The notes below the pieces were generated by a model. The model was not told where the DNA came from and searched no databases. It worked only from the letters and a program-made list of their open reading frames with translations. Positions 35,382-45,347 of a stretch of DNA of 64,000 nucleotides are shown piece by piece. This DNA is from Agrobacterium pusense. Lineage in GTDB: Bacteria > Pseudomonadota > Alphaproteobacteria > Rhizobiales > Rhizobiaceae. The position numbers and the translations under genes were made by a program. The stretch lies in contig NZ_FNBB01000003.1 of NCBI RefSeq assembly GCF_900102105.1, positions 248,001 through 312,000 on the forward strand, written 5' to 3'. Within the stretch, counting starts at the first letter, position 1, and every line of letters starts with the position of its first letter.

Positions 35382-37286
35382 ATGGCAGCGCGCGGCGACA
35401 ATTCCAGAGCGAAACCGGGTACGGCGGTCGATACGGAACCGTTGCGTCAGGCGATTGCCGGATGCGTGCGATCCGTCGCTGGCGATGCCGAAGTCGAAGT
35501 CGTTTTCGCCAATGAACGGCCGGGTCTTGCCGGCGAGCGCATGCGCCTGCCGGAAATTTCCAAGAAACCCACCGCGCAGGAAATCGCGATAACCCGCGGC
35601 CTCGGCGATTCCATGGCGCTGCGTCTCGCCTGCCACGATGCGGATACCCATGCGGTGATGTCGCCGCAGGGCGCTGAAGCGCGGTTGATCTTCGATGCGG
35701 TAGAGCAGGCGCGCGTTGAATCGATCGGTGCGCTGCGGATGCCGGGCATGGCTTCCAATATCCATGCCATGAACACGGAAAAATACGCCAAGGCGAATTT
35801 TGCCGGTATTACAAAACAGGATGATGCTCCTCTTGCCGAAGCCGTTTCGCTGTTGGTGCGCGAGAAGCTGACAGGCGAAAAGCCGCCGGAAAGTGCCGGC
35901 AAGGTTCTCGACCTCTGGCGCGACTTCATAGAGGACAAGGCTGCCGGCGACCTGAACGATCTTTCCAAGGTGATCGGCGACCAGAAGGCGTTTTCGCGTC
36001 TTGTGCGCAAGATGCTGACCTCCATGCAGATGGCGGAGGATTTTGGCGACGAGGATAACGAGCCGGAAAGCCAGGAAGCGGAATCCAACGAGGACCAGCC
36101 GCGCACCAACGAGACCGAAGAAGAGCAGGTCGAGGAAGAGGCCGGCTCCGACGCGACGCCCGCCGATGAGAACGAGGCCTCGCAGGAGGAAATGGAAGAA
36201 GGCGAGATGGACGGCGCCGAGATGTCGGACGAGGAAATGTCCGACGATCTCGACGAGGATTCCGAAACGCCTGGCGAGACCCGCCGTCCCAACAGCCCTT
36301 TCGATGATTTCAACGAGAAAGTCGATTACCGCATCTTCACGCAGGAATTCGACGAGGAAATCCACGCCGAGGAACTGTGCGACGAGGCCGAGCTTGACCG
36401 TCTGCGCGCCTTCCTCGACAAGCAGCTTGCTCATCTGCAGGGCGCTGTGGGGCGCTTGGCGAACCGTCTGCAGCGCCGCCTGATGGCGCAGCAGAACCGT
36501 TCCTGGGATTTCGATCTAGAAGAGGGTTATCTCGATCCGGCCCGCCTCGTCAGGCTCATCATCGATCCCATGCAGCCGCTCTCCTTCAAGAAGGAACGCG
36601 ACACCAAATTCCGCGATACCGTGGTTTCGCTGGTCATCGACAATTCCGGTTCGATGCGCGGCCGTCCGATCACGGTTGCCGCCACCTGCGCCGATATTCT
36701 GGCGCGTACCCTGGAGCGCTCCGGTGTAAAGGTGGAAATTCTGGGCTTCACCACCAAGGCATGGAAGGGCGGGCAATCGCGTGAGCAATGGCTCGCCAGC
36801 GGCAAGCCGGCTTCGCCGGGCCGCCTTAACGATCTGCGCCATATCATCTACAAGTCGGCGGATGCGCCGTGGCGGCGCGCACGGCGCAATCTCGGCCTGA
36901 TGATGCGCGAAGGCTTGCTCAAGGAAAACATCGACGGCGAGGCGCTGATGTGGGCGCATAATCGCCTGATCGGCCGCCCCGAGCAGCGCAAGATCATGAT
37001 GATGATCTCTGATGGTGCGCCGGTGGACGATTCAACCCTGTCGGTCAATCCGGGCAACTATCTGGAGCGGCACCTGCGCGCCGTTATCGAGCAGATCGAA
37101 ACGCGTTCGCCGGTGGAGCTGCTGGCAATCGGTATCGGTCATGACGTGACACGTTATTACCGCCGCGCGGTCACCATTGTGGATGCGGACGAGCTGGCTG
37201 GCGCGATGACCGAACAGCTCGCGGCGCTCTTTGAAGATACGAGCGGCGCTGCCGGTTCGTCCCGCAGGGTCCGTCGTGCGGGATAA
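35382..37286 (+). CDS. cobT: Aerobic cobaltochelatase subunit CobT
   Basis: CobT is the partner of CobS in cobalt insertion. The 634-residue protein has a helical N-terminal part, a very acidic Glu/Asp-rich linker (about residues 220-305) and a C-terminal von Willebrand A domain with the metal-site motif DNSGS (Asp420, Ser422, Ser424). The ATG at 35382 follows the Shine-Dalgarno AGGAAAGA. The overall plan resembles magnesium chelatase subunit D. The downstream gene starts inside the last codons of cobT. Confidence 0.96.
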   Translation: MAARGDNSRAKPGTAVDTEPLRQAIAGCVRSVAGDAEVEVVFANERPGLAGERMRLPEISKKPTAQEIAITRGLGDSMALRLACHDADTHAVMSPQGAEARLIFDAVEQARVESIGALRMPGMASNIHAMNTEKYAKANFAGITKQDDAPLAEAVSLLVREKLTGEKPPESAGKVLDLWRDFIEDKAAGDLNDLSKVIGDQKAFSRLVRKMLTSMQMAEDFGDEDNEPESQEAESNEDQPRTNETEEEQVEEEAGSDATPADENEASQEEMEEGEMDGAEMSDEEMSDDLDEDSETPGETRRPNSPFDDFNEKVDYRIFTQEFDEEIHAEELCDEAELDRLRAFLDKQLAHLQGAVGRLANRLQRRLMAQQNRSWDFDLEEGYLDPARLVRLIIDPMQPLSFKKERDTKFRDTVVSLVIDNSGSMRGRPITVAATCADILARTLERSGVKVEILGFTTKAWKGGQSREQWLASGKPASPGRLNDLRHIIYKSADAPWRRARRNLGLMMREGLLKENIDGEALMWAHNRLIGRPEQRKIMMMISDGAPVDDSTLSVNPGNYLERHLRAVIEQIETRSPVELLAIGIGHDVTRYYRRAVTIVDADELAGAMTEQLAALFEDTSGAAGSSRRVRRAG

Positions 37287-38301
37287 GCAGGGCGGGGCGT
37301 CCTCCACCCGCAAAACGCTCTTGATGGCCGCCATTCTGGCGGCCGTATCGCTTTGTCCGGTTTCCATTGGCGCTTCCGCCATCGATGTGCCGGTCAGCGT
37401 CCGTCAGCTCTCCGGTTTCGAGGTCGGCACCAGCGAAAAACGTTTCGGCAAGCTGGAATTCATTGGCGGCATGGTGATGAGTGCGCCGGAAAAGTTATTC
37501 GGCGCTATCTCCTCCATTCGGTTCCGCCCCAACGGAGAAGACTTCGTTGCGGTGCTGGATACCGGCCACTGGCTGACCGGTAGGGTCACACGTGACGCTG
37601 TCGGGGCGCTGTCTGGTCTTGCTGAAGTCCGTATTACCCCGATGCTGGACATGAACGGTCGCGAACCGCCGCGCAAGATGGAGATGGATGCGGAAGGGCT
37701 GGCGCTGCGCGGCGGCAGGGTTTTCGTCAGTTACGAGCAACGCCACAGGATCGATATCTATCCCGATCCGGGCTTTGCCACCTCGAAGCCACTTGGCCGT
37801 CTGCCGCATCTCATTCCCAATAATGAGCTGCGCCACAATGGCGGCATGGAGGCGCTCGCGGTCTCGCCAGCCGATTCGCCGCTCGCGGGCGCTCTCGTCG
37901 TGGTGGCTGAAAAAAGTATCGATACGGACGGCAATCTTCTCGCCGCCATATTGGAAGGTCCGCGCAAGGGCACATTCGCCGTTACCCATCATCCGTCATT
38001 CGACGTGACGGACGGTGCGTTCCTGCCCAATGGCGACCTGCTACTTCTTGAGCGCCGCTTCAATTTCGCTGAAGGCGTGGGCATGCGCATCCGCCGCCTC
38101 CGTGGCGCCGATATCCGGCCGGGTGCCGTCGTGGACGGCGAAATCCTGCTCGAGGCAGGCATGGCTTACCAGATCGACAATATGGAGGGCATGGATGTGG
38201 CGAAGGGGCCGGATGGCTCCACCCGCCTCATCATTGTGTCCGACGATAATCATTCGTTCCTCCAGCGCAACCTGATGCTGGAGTTCAAGCTGGTCGAGTG
38301 A
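37276..38301 (+). CDS. Phytase-esterase-like (PF13449) exported protein
   Basis: A 341-residue protein with a signal sequence (hydrophobic residues about 14-36, cleaved near GASA) and a beta-propeller-like domain of the esterase-like-phytase family. Motifs seen are [23 protein letters not shown] and [14 protein letters not shown]. The GTG at 37276 has AGGG before it and overlaps cobT by 11 bases; an ATG at 37324 lacks a Shine-Dalgarno. The substrate is unknown; esterase or phosphatase activity is only inferred from the family. Close coupling to cobT is notable but does not prove a cobalamin role. Confidence 0.82.
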   Translation: MRDKQGGASSTRKTLLMAAILAAVSLCPVSIGASAIDVPVSVRQLSGFEVGTSEKRFGKLEFIGGMVMSAPEKLFGAISSIRFRPNGEDFVAVLDTGHWLTGRVTRDAVGALSGLAEVRITPMLDMNGREPPRKMEMDAEGLALRGGRVFVSYEQRHRIDIYPDPGFATSKPLGRLPHLIPNNELRHNGGMEALAVSPADSPLAGALVVVAEKSIDTDGNLLAAILEGPRKGTFAVTHHPSFDVTDGAFLPNGDLLLLERRFNFAEGVGMRIRRLRGADIRPGAVVDGEILLEAGMAYQIDNMEGMDVAKGPDGSTRLIIVSDDNHSFLQRNLMLEFKLVE

Positions 38302-38302
38302 C

Positions 38303-38638
38303 TCAGGCCTGCTCTTTGGTTGCCTTGTAGGCAGCCAGGAGATCCTCGACCGGAATGCCGTCGATCTTCATGCCTGTCATTCGGCAGCCGGTTATCTCGG
38401 CGCTTGCAAGATTCGCATTGCGCAGGTGCAGGCCAGATAGATTGGCGTCATTGATCGACAAGCCGGACATATTGCTGTCATTAAACGACACGCCGGAGAA
38501 ATTGATCATGTTGAATTTCGCACCCGAGAGATTCGTATCGTTGAATACTGCGCCCGAAAGATTGATATTGCTGAAAGTGGAACCTGAAAGTGCGGCGCTG
38601 ACGGCCTCTAAAATATCAGTAACGTTGTGAATCCGCAT
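38303..38638 (-). CDS. Pentapeptide-repeat protein
   Basis: A 111-residue protein with about twelve tandem A(D/N)LXX-like units (SNINLSGAVFNDTNLSGAKF...) expected to form a right-handed quadrilateral beta-helix. Its N-terminus (MRIHNVTDILEAV) and C-terminus (VEDLLAAYKATKEQA) are helical caps. The ATG at 38638 has a GGAGG Shine-Dalgarno, so it is chosen over an ATG at 38668. The function is unknown; some pentapeptide proteins mimic DNA and protect gyrase. An inverted repeat lies directly upstream. Confidence 0.85.
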   Translation of the reverse strand: MRIHNVTDILEAVSAALSGSTFSNINLSGAVFNDTNLSGAKFNMINFSGVSFNDSNMSGLSINDANLSGLHLRNANLASAEITGCRMTGMKIDGIPVEDLLAAYKATKEQA

Positions 38639-38658
38639 ATATGCAAGCCTCCGAAGTA

Positions 38659-38684
38659 AGCAATACAAGTTATACTGTATTGCT
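38659..38684. promoter_or_regulatory. Inverted repeat upstream of the pentapeptide gene
   Basis: AGCAATACA and TGTATTGCT are perfect 9-bp arms 8 bases apart, 20 bases before the gene. The size fits a dimeric regulator's operator. The regulator is not known. Confidence 0.5.
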
Positions 38685-38754
38685 AACGGTCGGTTTGCAA
38701 CCGTTATTTTCGCAAGAGCCGCAGGCCTTTATCTGGCCTTCTTGTTTCTTGGCG

Positions 38755-39384
38755 TCATGTCGTCCTTGGCATCGGCTTTAACGTATTCATCAGCGCGCCG
38801 TAGGGCAGGAGCATGACGAGGCCGACGAGGACCTTTACGGAGAGATCACCCATCGCCCAGGATATCCACCGCGGGGCCTCCAGAGCGAAGACGCCGAGCA
38901 GTGGCGCGCTTTCGATGGCAAAGGCATCGTTGGGTCCGACAAAGGAGAAACTTGCGGCAAAGGCGATGGAGAAGAACAGGGCCGTATCCAGCACCGAACC
39001 CAGCATGGAACCCGCAAGTGGTGCATGCCACCAGCGCTGACGGCGCAGGCGGTTGAAGACCGAAATATCGAGCAGCTGGCCGATTAGATAGGCGGTGCCT
39101 GAAGCAACTGCGATGCGCGGAATGGAGGTCCAGAAAGACAAGGTGACGCCCACGACGAAGCCGGCAAATACGACACGGCGCGCGATGGACGGGCCGAACT
39201 GGCGGTTGGTCAGGTCGGTAACAAGGAAGGCGACCGGGTAGGTGAAGGCCCCCCAGGTCAGAAGGTCGGCGAGATTGATGCCGAACAGCGATCCAGCAAG
39301 CGGATACTGCACCAGAATATTGGAGGCGACGACCACCAGTGTCATCAGCAGAACATAGATAAGCGTATAGCGAAGATAGGGCAT
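38755..39384 (-). CDS. Queuosine-precursor transporter (YhhQ/VUT family)
   Basis: A 209-residue polytopic membrane protein of the COG1738 family. E. coli YhhQ imports the preQ0/preQ1 precursors of the tRNA base queuosine. There are about six membrane helices, and the segment TDLTNRQFGP (Asn/Arg in an early loop) is typical. The ATG at 39384 has AGGA before it; a longer frame to 39507 has no signal. A hairpin (CTGGTG with CACC-CAG) overlaps the Shine-Dalgarno on the minus strand, so translational control is possible. Confidence 0.88.
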   Translation of the reverse strand: MPYLRYTLIYVLLMTLVVVASNILVQYPLAGSLFGINLADLLTWGAFTYPVAFLVTDLTNRQFGPSIARRVVFAGFVVGVTLSFWTSIPRIAVASGTAYLIGQLLDISVFNRLRRQRWWHAPLAGSMLGSVLDTALFFSIAFAASFSFVGPNDAFAIESAPLLGVFALEAPRWISWAMGDLSVKVLVGLVMLLPYGALMNTLKPMPRTT

Positions 39385-39486
39385 TTTTTTATCCTGGGTG
39401 ATGCCACCAGTTGGAGCCACACATCGGACTTTTCGAAACATCTCAAGCGGGTTCGGGAAAGTCAGATGCAAGTGAAATCTGGAACA

Positions 39487-39523
39487 AACAAAAGGCTTGA
39501 GCGGCAAAAGCCATTCAAGCCTT
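39487..39523 (-). terminator. Terminator after rpmB
   Basis: On the minus strand AAGGCTTGA and TCAAGCCTT form a 9-bp stem, extended inside, followed by TTTTGTTTG. Confidence 0.8.
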
Positions 39524-39553
39524 CTGAATATCAGATGATGTTGAAGCCGCTAA

Positions 39554-39844
39554 TTAAGCAGCTTCAGCCGTCTTCTTGGCGATCTGGCGGCGCAGGAGAC
39601 GAGCGCGCATGCTCAGTTCGTTTTCGCCGGACTTCAGAAGGAAAGCATCGAGGCCGCCACGGTGTTCAACGGAGCGCAGAGCGGCTGCTGAAACACGCAG
39701 GCGGAAGCGCTGGCCGAGAGCATCGGAGATCAACGTAACCTGGCAGAGGTTCGGAAGGAACCGGCGCTTGGTCTTGTTGTTGGCGTGGCTGACGTTGTTG
39801 CCCGTCTGGACGCCCTTGCCGGTCAATTCGCATACACGGGACAT
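39554..39844 (-). CDS. rpmB: 50S ribosomal protein L28
   Basis: A 96-residue L28, a component of the large ribosomal subunit. The start [33 protein letters not shown] is the family signature. The first cysteine is present but no CXXC pair, so it is a zinc-free type. It has its own promoter (39940-39968) and terminator, and a leader of about 90 bases with a hairpin. Confidence 0.97.
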   Translation of the reverse strand: MSRVCELTGKGVQTGNNVSHANNKTKRRFLPNLCQVTLISDALGQRFRLRVSAAALRSVEHRGGLDAFLLKSGENELSMRARLLRRQIAKKTAEAA

Positions 39845-39884
39845 GGGTACACCTATTTCGTTTCGTCTGTTTCACCACTGGCTC

Positions 39885-39907
39885 GCCACCGGCAAAACCG
39901 GGGTGGC
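39885..39907 (-). other. Hairpin in the rpmB leader
   Basis: GCCACC and GGTGGC pair around a GC core and an A-rich loop, in the 5' leader of rpmB. It could be a regulatory structure, but this is not shown. Confidence 0.4.
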
Positions 39908-39939
39908 AATCCAACTGGCCATGATTGGAAAGTTGCGGT

Positions 39940-39968
39940 TCTATAGTCAGACGAGACTTAACAGTCAA
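39940..39968 (-). promoter_or_regulatory. Promoter of rpmB
   Basis: On the minus strand TTGACT and TATAGA stand 17 bases apart, close to the sigma-70 consensus, and about 90 bases before the gene. Confidence 0.7.
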
Positions 39969-40096
39969 GCCGCTCGCGAGCAAATGAAAGGAAATTCCGG
40001 CGTTTTCAACCGGCATCCGCTTTTTTATTGCCACAAGTCGGCGTATATCATCGCCCGATAAGGCCGCTTCCGCGCCTCTTTTAAGGTGATATCGAA

Positions 40097-40870
40097 ATGA
40101 TTGCCAGAGGAAAAAGCATTTTCGTGGCCGCGACAATGGCGTTAGCGGGTGTCTCCCCCTCGCTCGCTGCCGAAGCGCGCCACACAAGCGAATACAGCAT
40201 CAATCTCGGCATTTTGCCGATTGCCAAAGCGAGTTTTTCGACTCGCATGGATGGACCAAATTATTCGATCTCCGGGTCCTTCAGTGCAGCCGGTCTTGCC
40301 AGCATTCTCAAGGATATTTCCGGCAAGACGACCGTTTCCGGCGCCAGACGTGGCCACCGGCTGCAGGCCAACGAGTATTCGCTGGTCTATAAGGACGGCA
40401 AACGCGTGCGCACCTATGACGTCGTCTATCGCAACGGCAACGTGACATCGACGACGGTGAAACCGGAGCCGAAGACACGGCCGGACAATTGGGTTGATGT
40501 CAAGGACCGCGACCTGCGCTCGGTTCTCGATCCAATTTCCGGTCTCATCATTCCCGCGGGCGGCCGCATCTGCCCGACTCGCCTGCCGATCTATGACGGC
40601 GAATCGCGACTCGATCTCGTTTTGAGCTCCAGCGGCACCAAGCCGTTCAAGACCAATGGTTTTAATGGCGATGCCATCGTCTGCAAGGCGCGTTATGTGC
40701 CGAAGTCGGGTTACCGGCAGGGGCGCAAGGATATCGAATATCTGAAATCCATTTCGATGGAGATCTGGTTCGCCAAGTCGAACAACATGGATGTCTATGC
40801 GCCTGTTTATGCGATCATCCCGACGCGGGTGGGACAGGTCTACATCACCGCCACGAAATACGGCGGCTGA
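40097..40870 (+). CDS. DUF3108-domain exported protein
   Basis: A 257-residue protein with a signal peptide (about residues 1-25, ending SLAAEAR). The remainder is a single beta-rich domain of the DUF3108 family: EYSINLGILPIAKASFSTRMDG begins it. The family has a lipocalin-like fold suggestion but no known function. It is conserved beside rpmB in rhizobia. Divergent transcription from rpmB means the two promoters share the 252-base gap. Confidence 0.85.
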   Translation: MIARGKSIFVAATMALAGVSPSLAAEARHTSEYSINLGILPIAKASFSTRMDGPNYSISGSFSAAGLASILKDISGKTTVSGARRGHRLQANEYSLVYKDGKRVRTYDVVYRNGNVTSTTVKPEPKTRPDNWVDVKDRDLRSVLDPISGLIIPAGGRICPTRLPIYDGESRLDLVLSSSGTKPFKTNGFNGDAIVCKARYVPKSGYRQGRKDIEYLKSISMEIWFAKSNNMDVYAPVYAIIPTRVGQVYITATKYGG

Positions 40871-40910
40871 CTAAGGCTGATGGTAGTGTAAGAAAAGCAG
40901 ACGTTGCGGC

Positions 40911-40980
40911 GTATTTTTTCTCGCCGCCAGGGAGAGGGTGGCCCGAAGGGTCGGATGAGAGGGCAAGCTCTCGCTTTGCC
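40911..40980. repeat. RIME-like palindromic element, single arm
   Basis: The stretch carries GGCCCGAAGGGTC with a GAGAGGG/CCCTCTC context and resembles the right arm of the element at about 33.1 kb. It lies between the DUF3108 and cupin genes, both of which end here. Confidence 0.55.
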
Positions 40981-41012
40981 TCCTCATCCCGCTGCCAGCA
41001 TTGCTCTGAAAG

Positions 41013-41453
41013 TTACTGCGCATCCCCAGGCGACCAGCCGGGTTCGGCCATGACGAAACTCGAAAAGGCAAAGCCCGGCGAGACGGTGCAGCCGACGAGG
41101 GTATAATCACCGAGGCTTTCGGCCGACTGCCAGCAATTGGCGGGAACGATGACCTGCGGGCGCTCGCCTTCCAGAATGGCAGGGCCGAGCGTGAAGGTCT
41201 GCACTTCCCGGCCATCCTGCGAAAGATGCAGCGCGATCGGCGCGCCGGCATAATAGTGCCAGACTTCCACCGCATCGGTTACCCGATGCCAGTGCGAGCG
41301 ATCGCCTTTTTCCAGGAGATAATAGATGGCCGTCGAATGACCGCGATCGCCGCCAGCCTTGTCACGGAAAGTCTGGTGGTAAAAACCGCCCTCGGGATGC
41401 GGCTCCAGCCCCAGTTCACGAATGATCGCCTGCGCAGATATATCCGTTCCCAT
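41013..41453 (-). CDS. Cupin protein (DUF985 family)
   Basis: A 146-residue cupin of the DUF985/cupin_5 type. The typical start is IIRELGLEPHPEGGFYHQTFRD, followed by the barrel HWHRVTDAVEVWHYYAG with metal-like histidines. Its function is unknown. The ATG overlaps the gloB stop by one base (TGATG), so the two are co-transcribed and translation is probably coupled. Confidence 0.9.
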   Translation of the reverse strand: MGTDISAQAIIRELGLEPHPEGGFYHQTFRDKAGGDRGHSTAIYYLLEKGDRSHWHRVTDAVEVWHYYAGAPIALHLSQDGREVQTFTLGPAILEGERPQVIVPANCWQSAESLGDYTLVGCTVSPGFAFSSFVMAEPGWSPGDAQ

Positions 41454-42223
41454 CAGAAATTATCCTTGCGCGTGCGGATTTCCGCGAAGACGTCGGCATC
41501 GGTGGCGCTTTCCAGACCAAGATTTTTGCGAATGCCCGTATCCGCCACCCGCATATAGGGGTTGGTCTGTTTTTCGAGCCCGATGGTGGTGGGAATCGTG
41601 AATTCATTCGCCTGCCGTGCCTTTTCCACCTTTTCCGCGCGGTCACGCAGCGCGGCATTATCGGGGTCGACGGTCAGGGCAAAGCGGGCATTGCTCAGCG
41701 TGTATTCATGGCCGAAATAGACCTTGGTCTCATCCGGCAAAGCCATCAGCTTCTGGAAGGAATGCCACATATCCGCCGCCGGGCGTTCGAAAAGGCGGCC
41801 GCAGCCCATGGCAAACAGCGTATCAGCGGCAAACAGCAGCCCGTCATCCGGCATATAATAACAGATATGCCCCGCCGTATGGCCGGGTGTGGCGATGATC
41901 TGAACGCGGCGGCCGGCGAATTCGAATTCGTCGCCATCGGCCTGCGAGCGGTCGAGCCCCGGTATGGCCACGGCCTCATCGTAAGGGCCGTAAATTTCGC
42001 ACTGAAACTTGTCTTTCAGCGCAAGATTGGCTTCCACATGGTCCTGATGGTGATGCGTGGTGAAAATATGGGTGAGCTTCCAGCCGTGGCCGTCGAGAGC
42101 GTGCAGGATAGGGCCTTCTTCCGGCGCGTCGATGGCGGCAGTCGCCCCGCTTTCGGCGTCGTGCAACAAAACCCCGAAATTGTCGCTGCGGCAAAGAAAG
42201 ACGTCTATTTCCAAAGGTTTCAT
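41453..42223 (-). CDS. gloB: Hydroxyacylglutathione hydrolase (glyoxalase II)
   Basis: GloB hydrolyses S-D-lactoylglutathione to D-lactate and glutathione, finishing methylglyoxal detoxification. The 256-residue metallo-beta-lactamase-fold protein has the metal motif THHHQDH (residues 56-62) and further ligands in [10 protein letters not shown] and FGHEYT. The ATG at 42223 follows GGAGAGGA. It is first in the gloB-cupin unit and divergent from the methyltransferase gene. Confidence 0.95.
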   Translation of the reverse strand: MKPLEIDVFLCRSDNFGVLLHDAESGATAAIDAPEEGPILHALDGHGWKLTHIFTTHHHQDHVEANLALKDKFQCEIYGPYDEAVAIPGLDRSQADGDEFEFAGRRVQIIATPGHTAGHICYYMPDDGLLFAADTLFAMGCGRLFERPAADMWHSFQKLMALPDETKVYFGHEYTLSNARFALTVDPDNAALRDRAEKVEKARQANEFTIPTTIGLEKQTNPYMRVADTGIRKNLGLESATDADVFAEIRTRKDNF

Positions 42224-42342
42224 CGTATCCTCTCCATTTGCCGGCCAAAACCGGCGCATTCGCCTGCCTGACTTTCCCAACCGACTTCCAATGTAAGGGC
42301 AGACGCCTTGAAGTCCAACCGCCTGATGCTACATTCTCGCCC

Positions 42343-43104
42343 ATGAATACCGATATCGTCGATCTGCGCGAATTCTATCATTCTCCGCTTGGCCGCTCTG
42401 CCGAGCAGGCGATCACCATGGCGCTTTCGACGCTGTGGCCTCCCTTGCCGGAAGAGCGGCTGGTGGGCCTCGGTTATGCCGTGCCGTTTCTGGACCGGTT
42501 CCGCCGCGATACGGAGCGCACCTTCGCCTTCATGCCGGCCGGGCAGGGGGCGGTAAACTGGCCGGCGGGAGAGCTTTCCTCCACCGCGCTGGTGTTCGAT
42601 GAGGAATTGCCGCTGCCCGATTCGTCGATAGACCGGGTTCTCATGGTGCATGCGCTGGAATTTGCCGAAAATCCGCGGGAAAGCCTCAAGGAACTATGGC
42701 GGGTACTTGCGCCGGGCGGCCGCCTGGTCATCGTGGTGCCGAACCGCCGCGGCGTCTGGGCGCGCATGGAACACACGCCTTTCGGTTCCGGCCGGCCCTA
42801 TTCGCGCGGGCAGCTGACGGCGCTGTTGCGCGAAACCAATTTCACGCCGGGCGCCACCGCCGAGGCGCTGTTCTTTCCGCCCACTACAAGCCGGCCGGTG
42901 CTGAAATTCCGCCGTTACCTCGAACATACCGGGCGTCGTCTCTGGCCGCTGTTTTCCGGCGTCATCGTGGTGGAAGCGCAGAAGCGTCTCTATCAGGGAT
43001 TGCCAGTCACCCAGCGCGCCTCGCGCCGGGTTTTCGTGCCGGTACTCGCGCCACAGGGGGTGCCCACCACCCGCGCGGCCGCAAGCCAAGGAAAGCCGCG
43101 CTGA
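42343..43104 (+). CDS. Class I SAM-dependent methyltransferase
   Basis: A 253-residue methyltransferase of the Methyltransf_11 type. Recognisable are LPDSSIDRVLMVHALEFAENP (acidic binding and helix region) and ELWRVLAPGGRLVIVVPN (motif after the SAM site). The N-terminal part lacks a clear GxGxG motif, so SAM binding may be atypical. The substrate is unknown; it is conserved opposite gloB in rhizobia, so a link to glyoxal metabolism or lipid modification is possible. The C-terminus is Arg/Pro-rich. Confidence 0.82.
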   Translation: MNTDIVDLREFYHSPLGRSAEQAITMALSTLWPPLPEERLVGLGYAVPFLDRFRRDTERTFAFMPAGQGAVNWPAGELSSTALVFDEELPLPDSSIDRVLMVHALEFAENPRESLKELWRVLAPGGRLVIVVPNRRGVWARMEHTPFGSGRPYSRGQLTALLRETNFTPGATAEALFFPPTTSRPVLKFRRYLEHTGRRLWPLFSGVIVVEAQKRLYQGLPVTQRASRRVFVPVLAPQGVPTTRAAASQGKPR

Positions 43105-43187
43105 CCCTCGACAAAGCGACCGTTCCGGTCTAATGCCTCCGGCATTGCTTTTGCCGGGTTCTCCGGCGCTTTCCAAAGGTCGAACAA

Positions 43188-44294
43188 ATGAGTGCAGAGC
43201 TTAGCCAACCTGTTCCGCGTCCGGGTATTCTGGATATCGCCGCTTATGTTCCGGGCAAGGAGCATGTGGATGGCGTTGGGAAGGTTTATAAGCTCTCCTC
43301 CAATGAAACCCCGCTCGGGCCAAGCCCGAAAGCCATCGAGGCTTTCAGTACGGCGGCCAGCCATCTGGAAATCTATCCGGACGGGCAGGCGATTGCGTTG
43401 CGGCAGGCCATTGCCGACGTGCATGGCCTTAACATCGCGAATATCCTGTGCGGCAACGGCTCCGACGAGCTTCTTGGCCTGCTTTGCCACGTCTATCTGG
43501 GTGTGGGCGATGAGGCGATCATCACCGAACACGGTTTTCTCGTCTACAAGATCCAGATCATGGGCGCGGGCGCGACACCGGTGACGGTGAAGGAAAAGGA
43601 TTGCGCTGTCGATGTGGACGCGATCCTCGCCGCCGTGACGCCGAAGACGAAGATGGTGTTCATCGCCAATCCCGGCAATCCCACCGGCACCTATGTTCCG
43701 GTTGCGGAAATTCGCCGCCTGCAGGCCGCCCTGCCGAAACATGTTCTGCTGGTGCTGGATGCGGCCTATGCCGAATATGTGCGCAAGAACGACTATGAGG
43801 CCGGGCTGGAACTGGTTTCCGGCAACCGCAACGTGGTGATGACCCGCACCTTCTCGAAGGTCTACGGCCTTGCTGCCCTGCGCGTGGGCTGGATGTATGG
43901 TCCGGCCGCCATCGTCGACGCGCTGAACCGTGTGCGCGGACCGTTCAACATGAGCGCGCCGGCCATCGCAGCGGGTGCCGCTGCCATCCGCGATCAGGCT
44001 TTCGTCGAAAAAGCCGTGGCGCACAACGCGGTGTGGATGGAAAAGCTGGTCACGACCTTTACCGGCCTCGGCCTCACCGTCACGCCGTCAGTCACCAACT
44101 TCATCCTCATCCATTTTCCGGATCAGGACGGCAAGCGGGCAACGGACGCTGACGAGTTCCTGAGCCGCCGCGGGTACATTCTGCGTGCGGTGCGCGGTTA
44201 CGGTTTCCCCAATGCGCTCAGAATGACCATCGGTTCGGAAGAGGCCAATCTTGGCGTCATCGCTGCTCTCACCGAGTTCATGGGGCGGGCTTGA
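43188..44294 (+). CDS. hisC: Histidinol-phosphate aminotransferase
   Basis: A 368-residue class-I/II aminotransferase of the HisC group. The cofactor lysine is Lys224 in [16 protein letters not shown]. Substrate-binding [11 protein letters not shown] lies near the N-terminus. It makes histidinol phosphate, and related enzymes also act on aromatic keto acids. Since tyrA follows at once, with a one-base overlap, this copy may serve tyrosine and phenylalanine synthesis too. The ATG at 43188 has AAGGTCG upstream. Confidence 0.93.
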   Translation: MSAELSQPVPRPGILDIAAYVPGKEHVDGVGKVYKLSSNETPLGPSPKAIEAFSTAASHLEIYPDGQAIALRQAIADVHGLNIANILCGNGSDELLGLLCHVYLGVGDEAIITEHGFLVYKIQIMGAGATPVTVKEKDCAVDVDAILAAVTPKTKMVFIANPGNPTGTYVPVAEIRRLQAALPKHVLLVLDAAYAEYVRKNDYEAGLELVSGNRNVVMTRTFSKVYGLAALRVGWMYGPAAIVDALNRVRGPFNMSAPAIAAGAAAIRDQAFVEKAVAHNAVWMEKLVTTFTGLGLTVTPSVTNFILIHFPDQDGKRATDADEFLSRRGYILRAVRGYGFPNALRMTIGSEEANLGVIAALTEFMGRA

Positions 44295-45223
44295 TGGCTG
44301 AGATCATGTTTGAACGCATCGCGCTGATCGGCATCGGCCTGATCGGTTCGTCCATTGCCCGGGATATCAAGGAACTGGGGCTCGCCCGCCATGTGATTAT
44401 TTCCACCCGCAGCGAAGATACGCTGAAACGGGCGGAAGAACTGGCGCTTGGCACGGATTATACCGTCTCGGCGGCGGAAGCGGTGAAGGATGCCGATCTC
44501 GTCATCGTTTCGGTGCCGGTCGGCGCGTCTGAAAGCGTGGCGCGGCAGATCGCACCGCATCTGAAACCGAGCGCCATCGTTACCGATGTGGGTTCCACCA
44601 AGGCTTCCGTCATCGCACAGATGGCGCCGCATATGCCTGACAACGTGCATTTCATTCCCGGCCATCCGCTGGCAGGTACGGAAAAATCCGGCCCGGATGC
44701 CGGTTTTGCCGGCCTCTTCCGTGACCGCTGGTGCATCTTCACACCGCTGCCGGGCACGGACGCGGCGGCGCTGGAAAAGCTGAAGGATTTCTGGCGGGCG
44801 CTCGGTTCGCGCGTGGATGAAATGGATGCCGAACACCACGACAAGGTTCTGGCCATCGTTTCGCATCTGCCGCACATCATCGCCTATAACATCGTCGGCA
44901 CCGCGGATGATCTGGAGACGGTGACCGAATCGGAAGTCATCAAATATTCTGCCTCCGGTTTCCGCGACTTCACACGTCTGGCCGCCTCCGATCCTACCAT
45001 GTGGCGCGACGTCTGCCTGCACAACAAGGACGCCATCCTTGAGATGCTGGCCCGGTTTTCCGAGGATCTCGCCTCCCTGCAAAGGGCGATTCGCTGGGGA
45101 GAGGGCGACAAGCTGTTCGAGCTGTTCTCGCGCACCCGCGCTATTCGTCGCTCGATCGTGCAGGCAGGTCAGGACGTCGATGCGCCCGACTTCGGTCGTC
45201 ACGCGCTGGATCAGAAGAAGTAG
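44294..45223 (+). CDS. tyrA: Prephenate/arogenate dehydrogenase
   Basis: A 309-residue NAD(P)-dependent dehydrogenase of tyrosine synthesis. The Rossmann motif GIGLIGSSIARDI is at the N-terminus, and HPLAGTEKSG carries the catalytic histidine. It lacks chorismate mutase and ACT domains, so it is the single-domain (cyclohexadienyl) kind. The ATG overlaps the hisC stop (TGATG). An alternative start at 44306 would remove four residues. Confidence 0.94.
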   Translation: MAEIMFERIALIGIGLIGSSIARDIKELGLARHVIISTRSEDTLKRAEELALGTDYTVSAAEAVKDADLVIVSVPVGASESVARQIAPHLKPSAIVTDVGSTKASVIAQMAPHMPDNVHFIPGHPLAGTEKSGPDAGFAGLFRDRWCIFTPLPGTDAAALEKLKDFWRALGSRVDEMDAEHHDKVLAIVSHLPHIIAYNIVGTADDLETVTESEVIKYSASGFRDFTRLAASDPTMWRDVCLHNKDAILEMLARFSEDLASLQRAIRWGEGDKLFELFSRTRAIRRSIVQAGQDVDAPDFGRHALDQKK

Positions 45224-45244
45224 GGCGCCGCTGGCGACAGTCTT

Positions 45245-45263
45245 GGCCGGATTCGATCCGGCC
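45245..45263 (+). terminator. Hairpin after tyrA
   Basis: GGCCGGAT and ATCCGGCC form an 8-bp stem with a 3-base loop, 22 bases after the stop codon. No strong T-run follows. Confidence 0.45.
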
Positions 45264-45298
45264 ATCAAACCGCTGGTAAAGTGTCAAGGCCTTGCTTT

Positions 45299-45329
45299 CG
45301 TCATCCGCGGGCTTGTCCCAAGGATGACG
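45299..45329. repeat. Short copy of a palindromic intergenic repeat
   Basis: CGTCATCC and GGATGACG are perfect arms with GGGCTTGTCCC between them. The pattern (CGTCATYC ... GGMATGACG) is like the element at 52.4 kb. Confidence 0.55.
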
Positions 45330-45347
45330 TCGATTACGGGCTAACCC

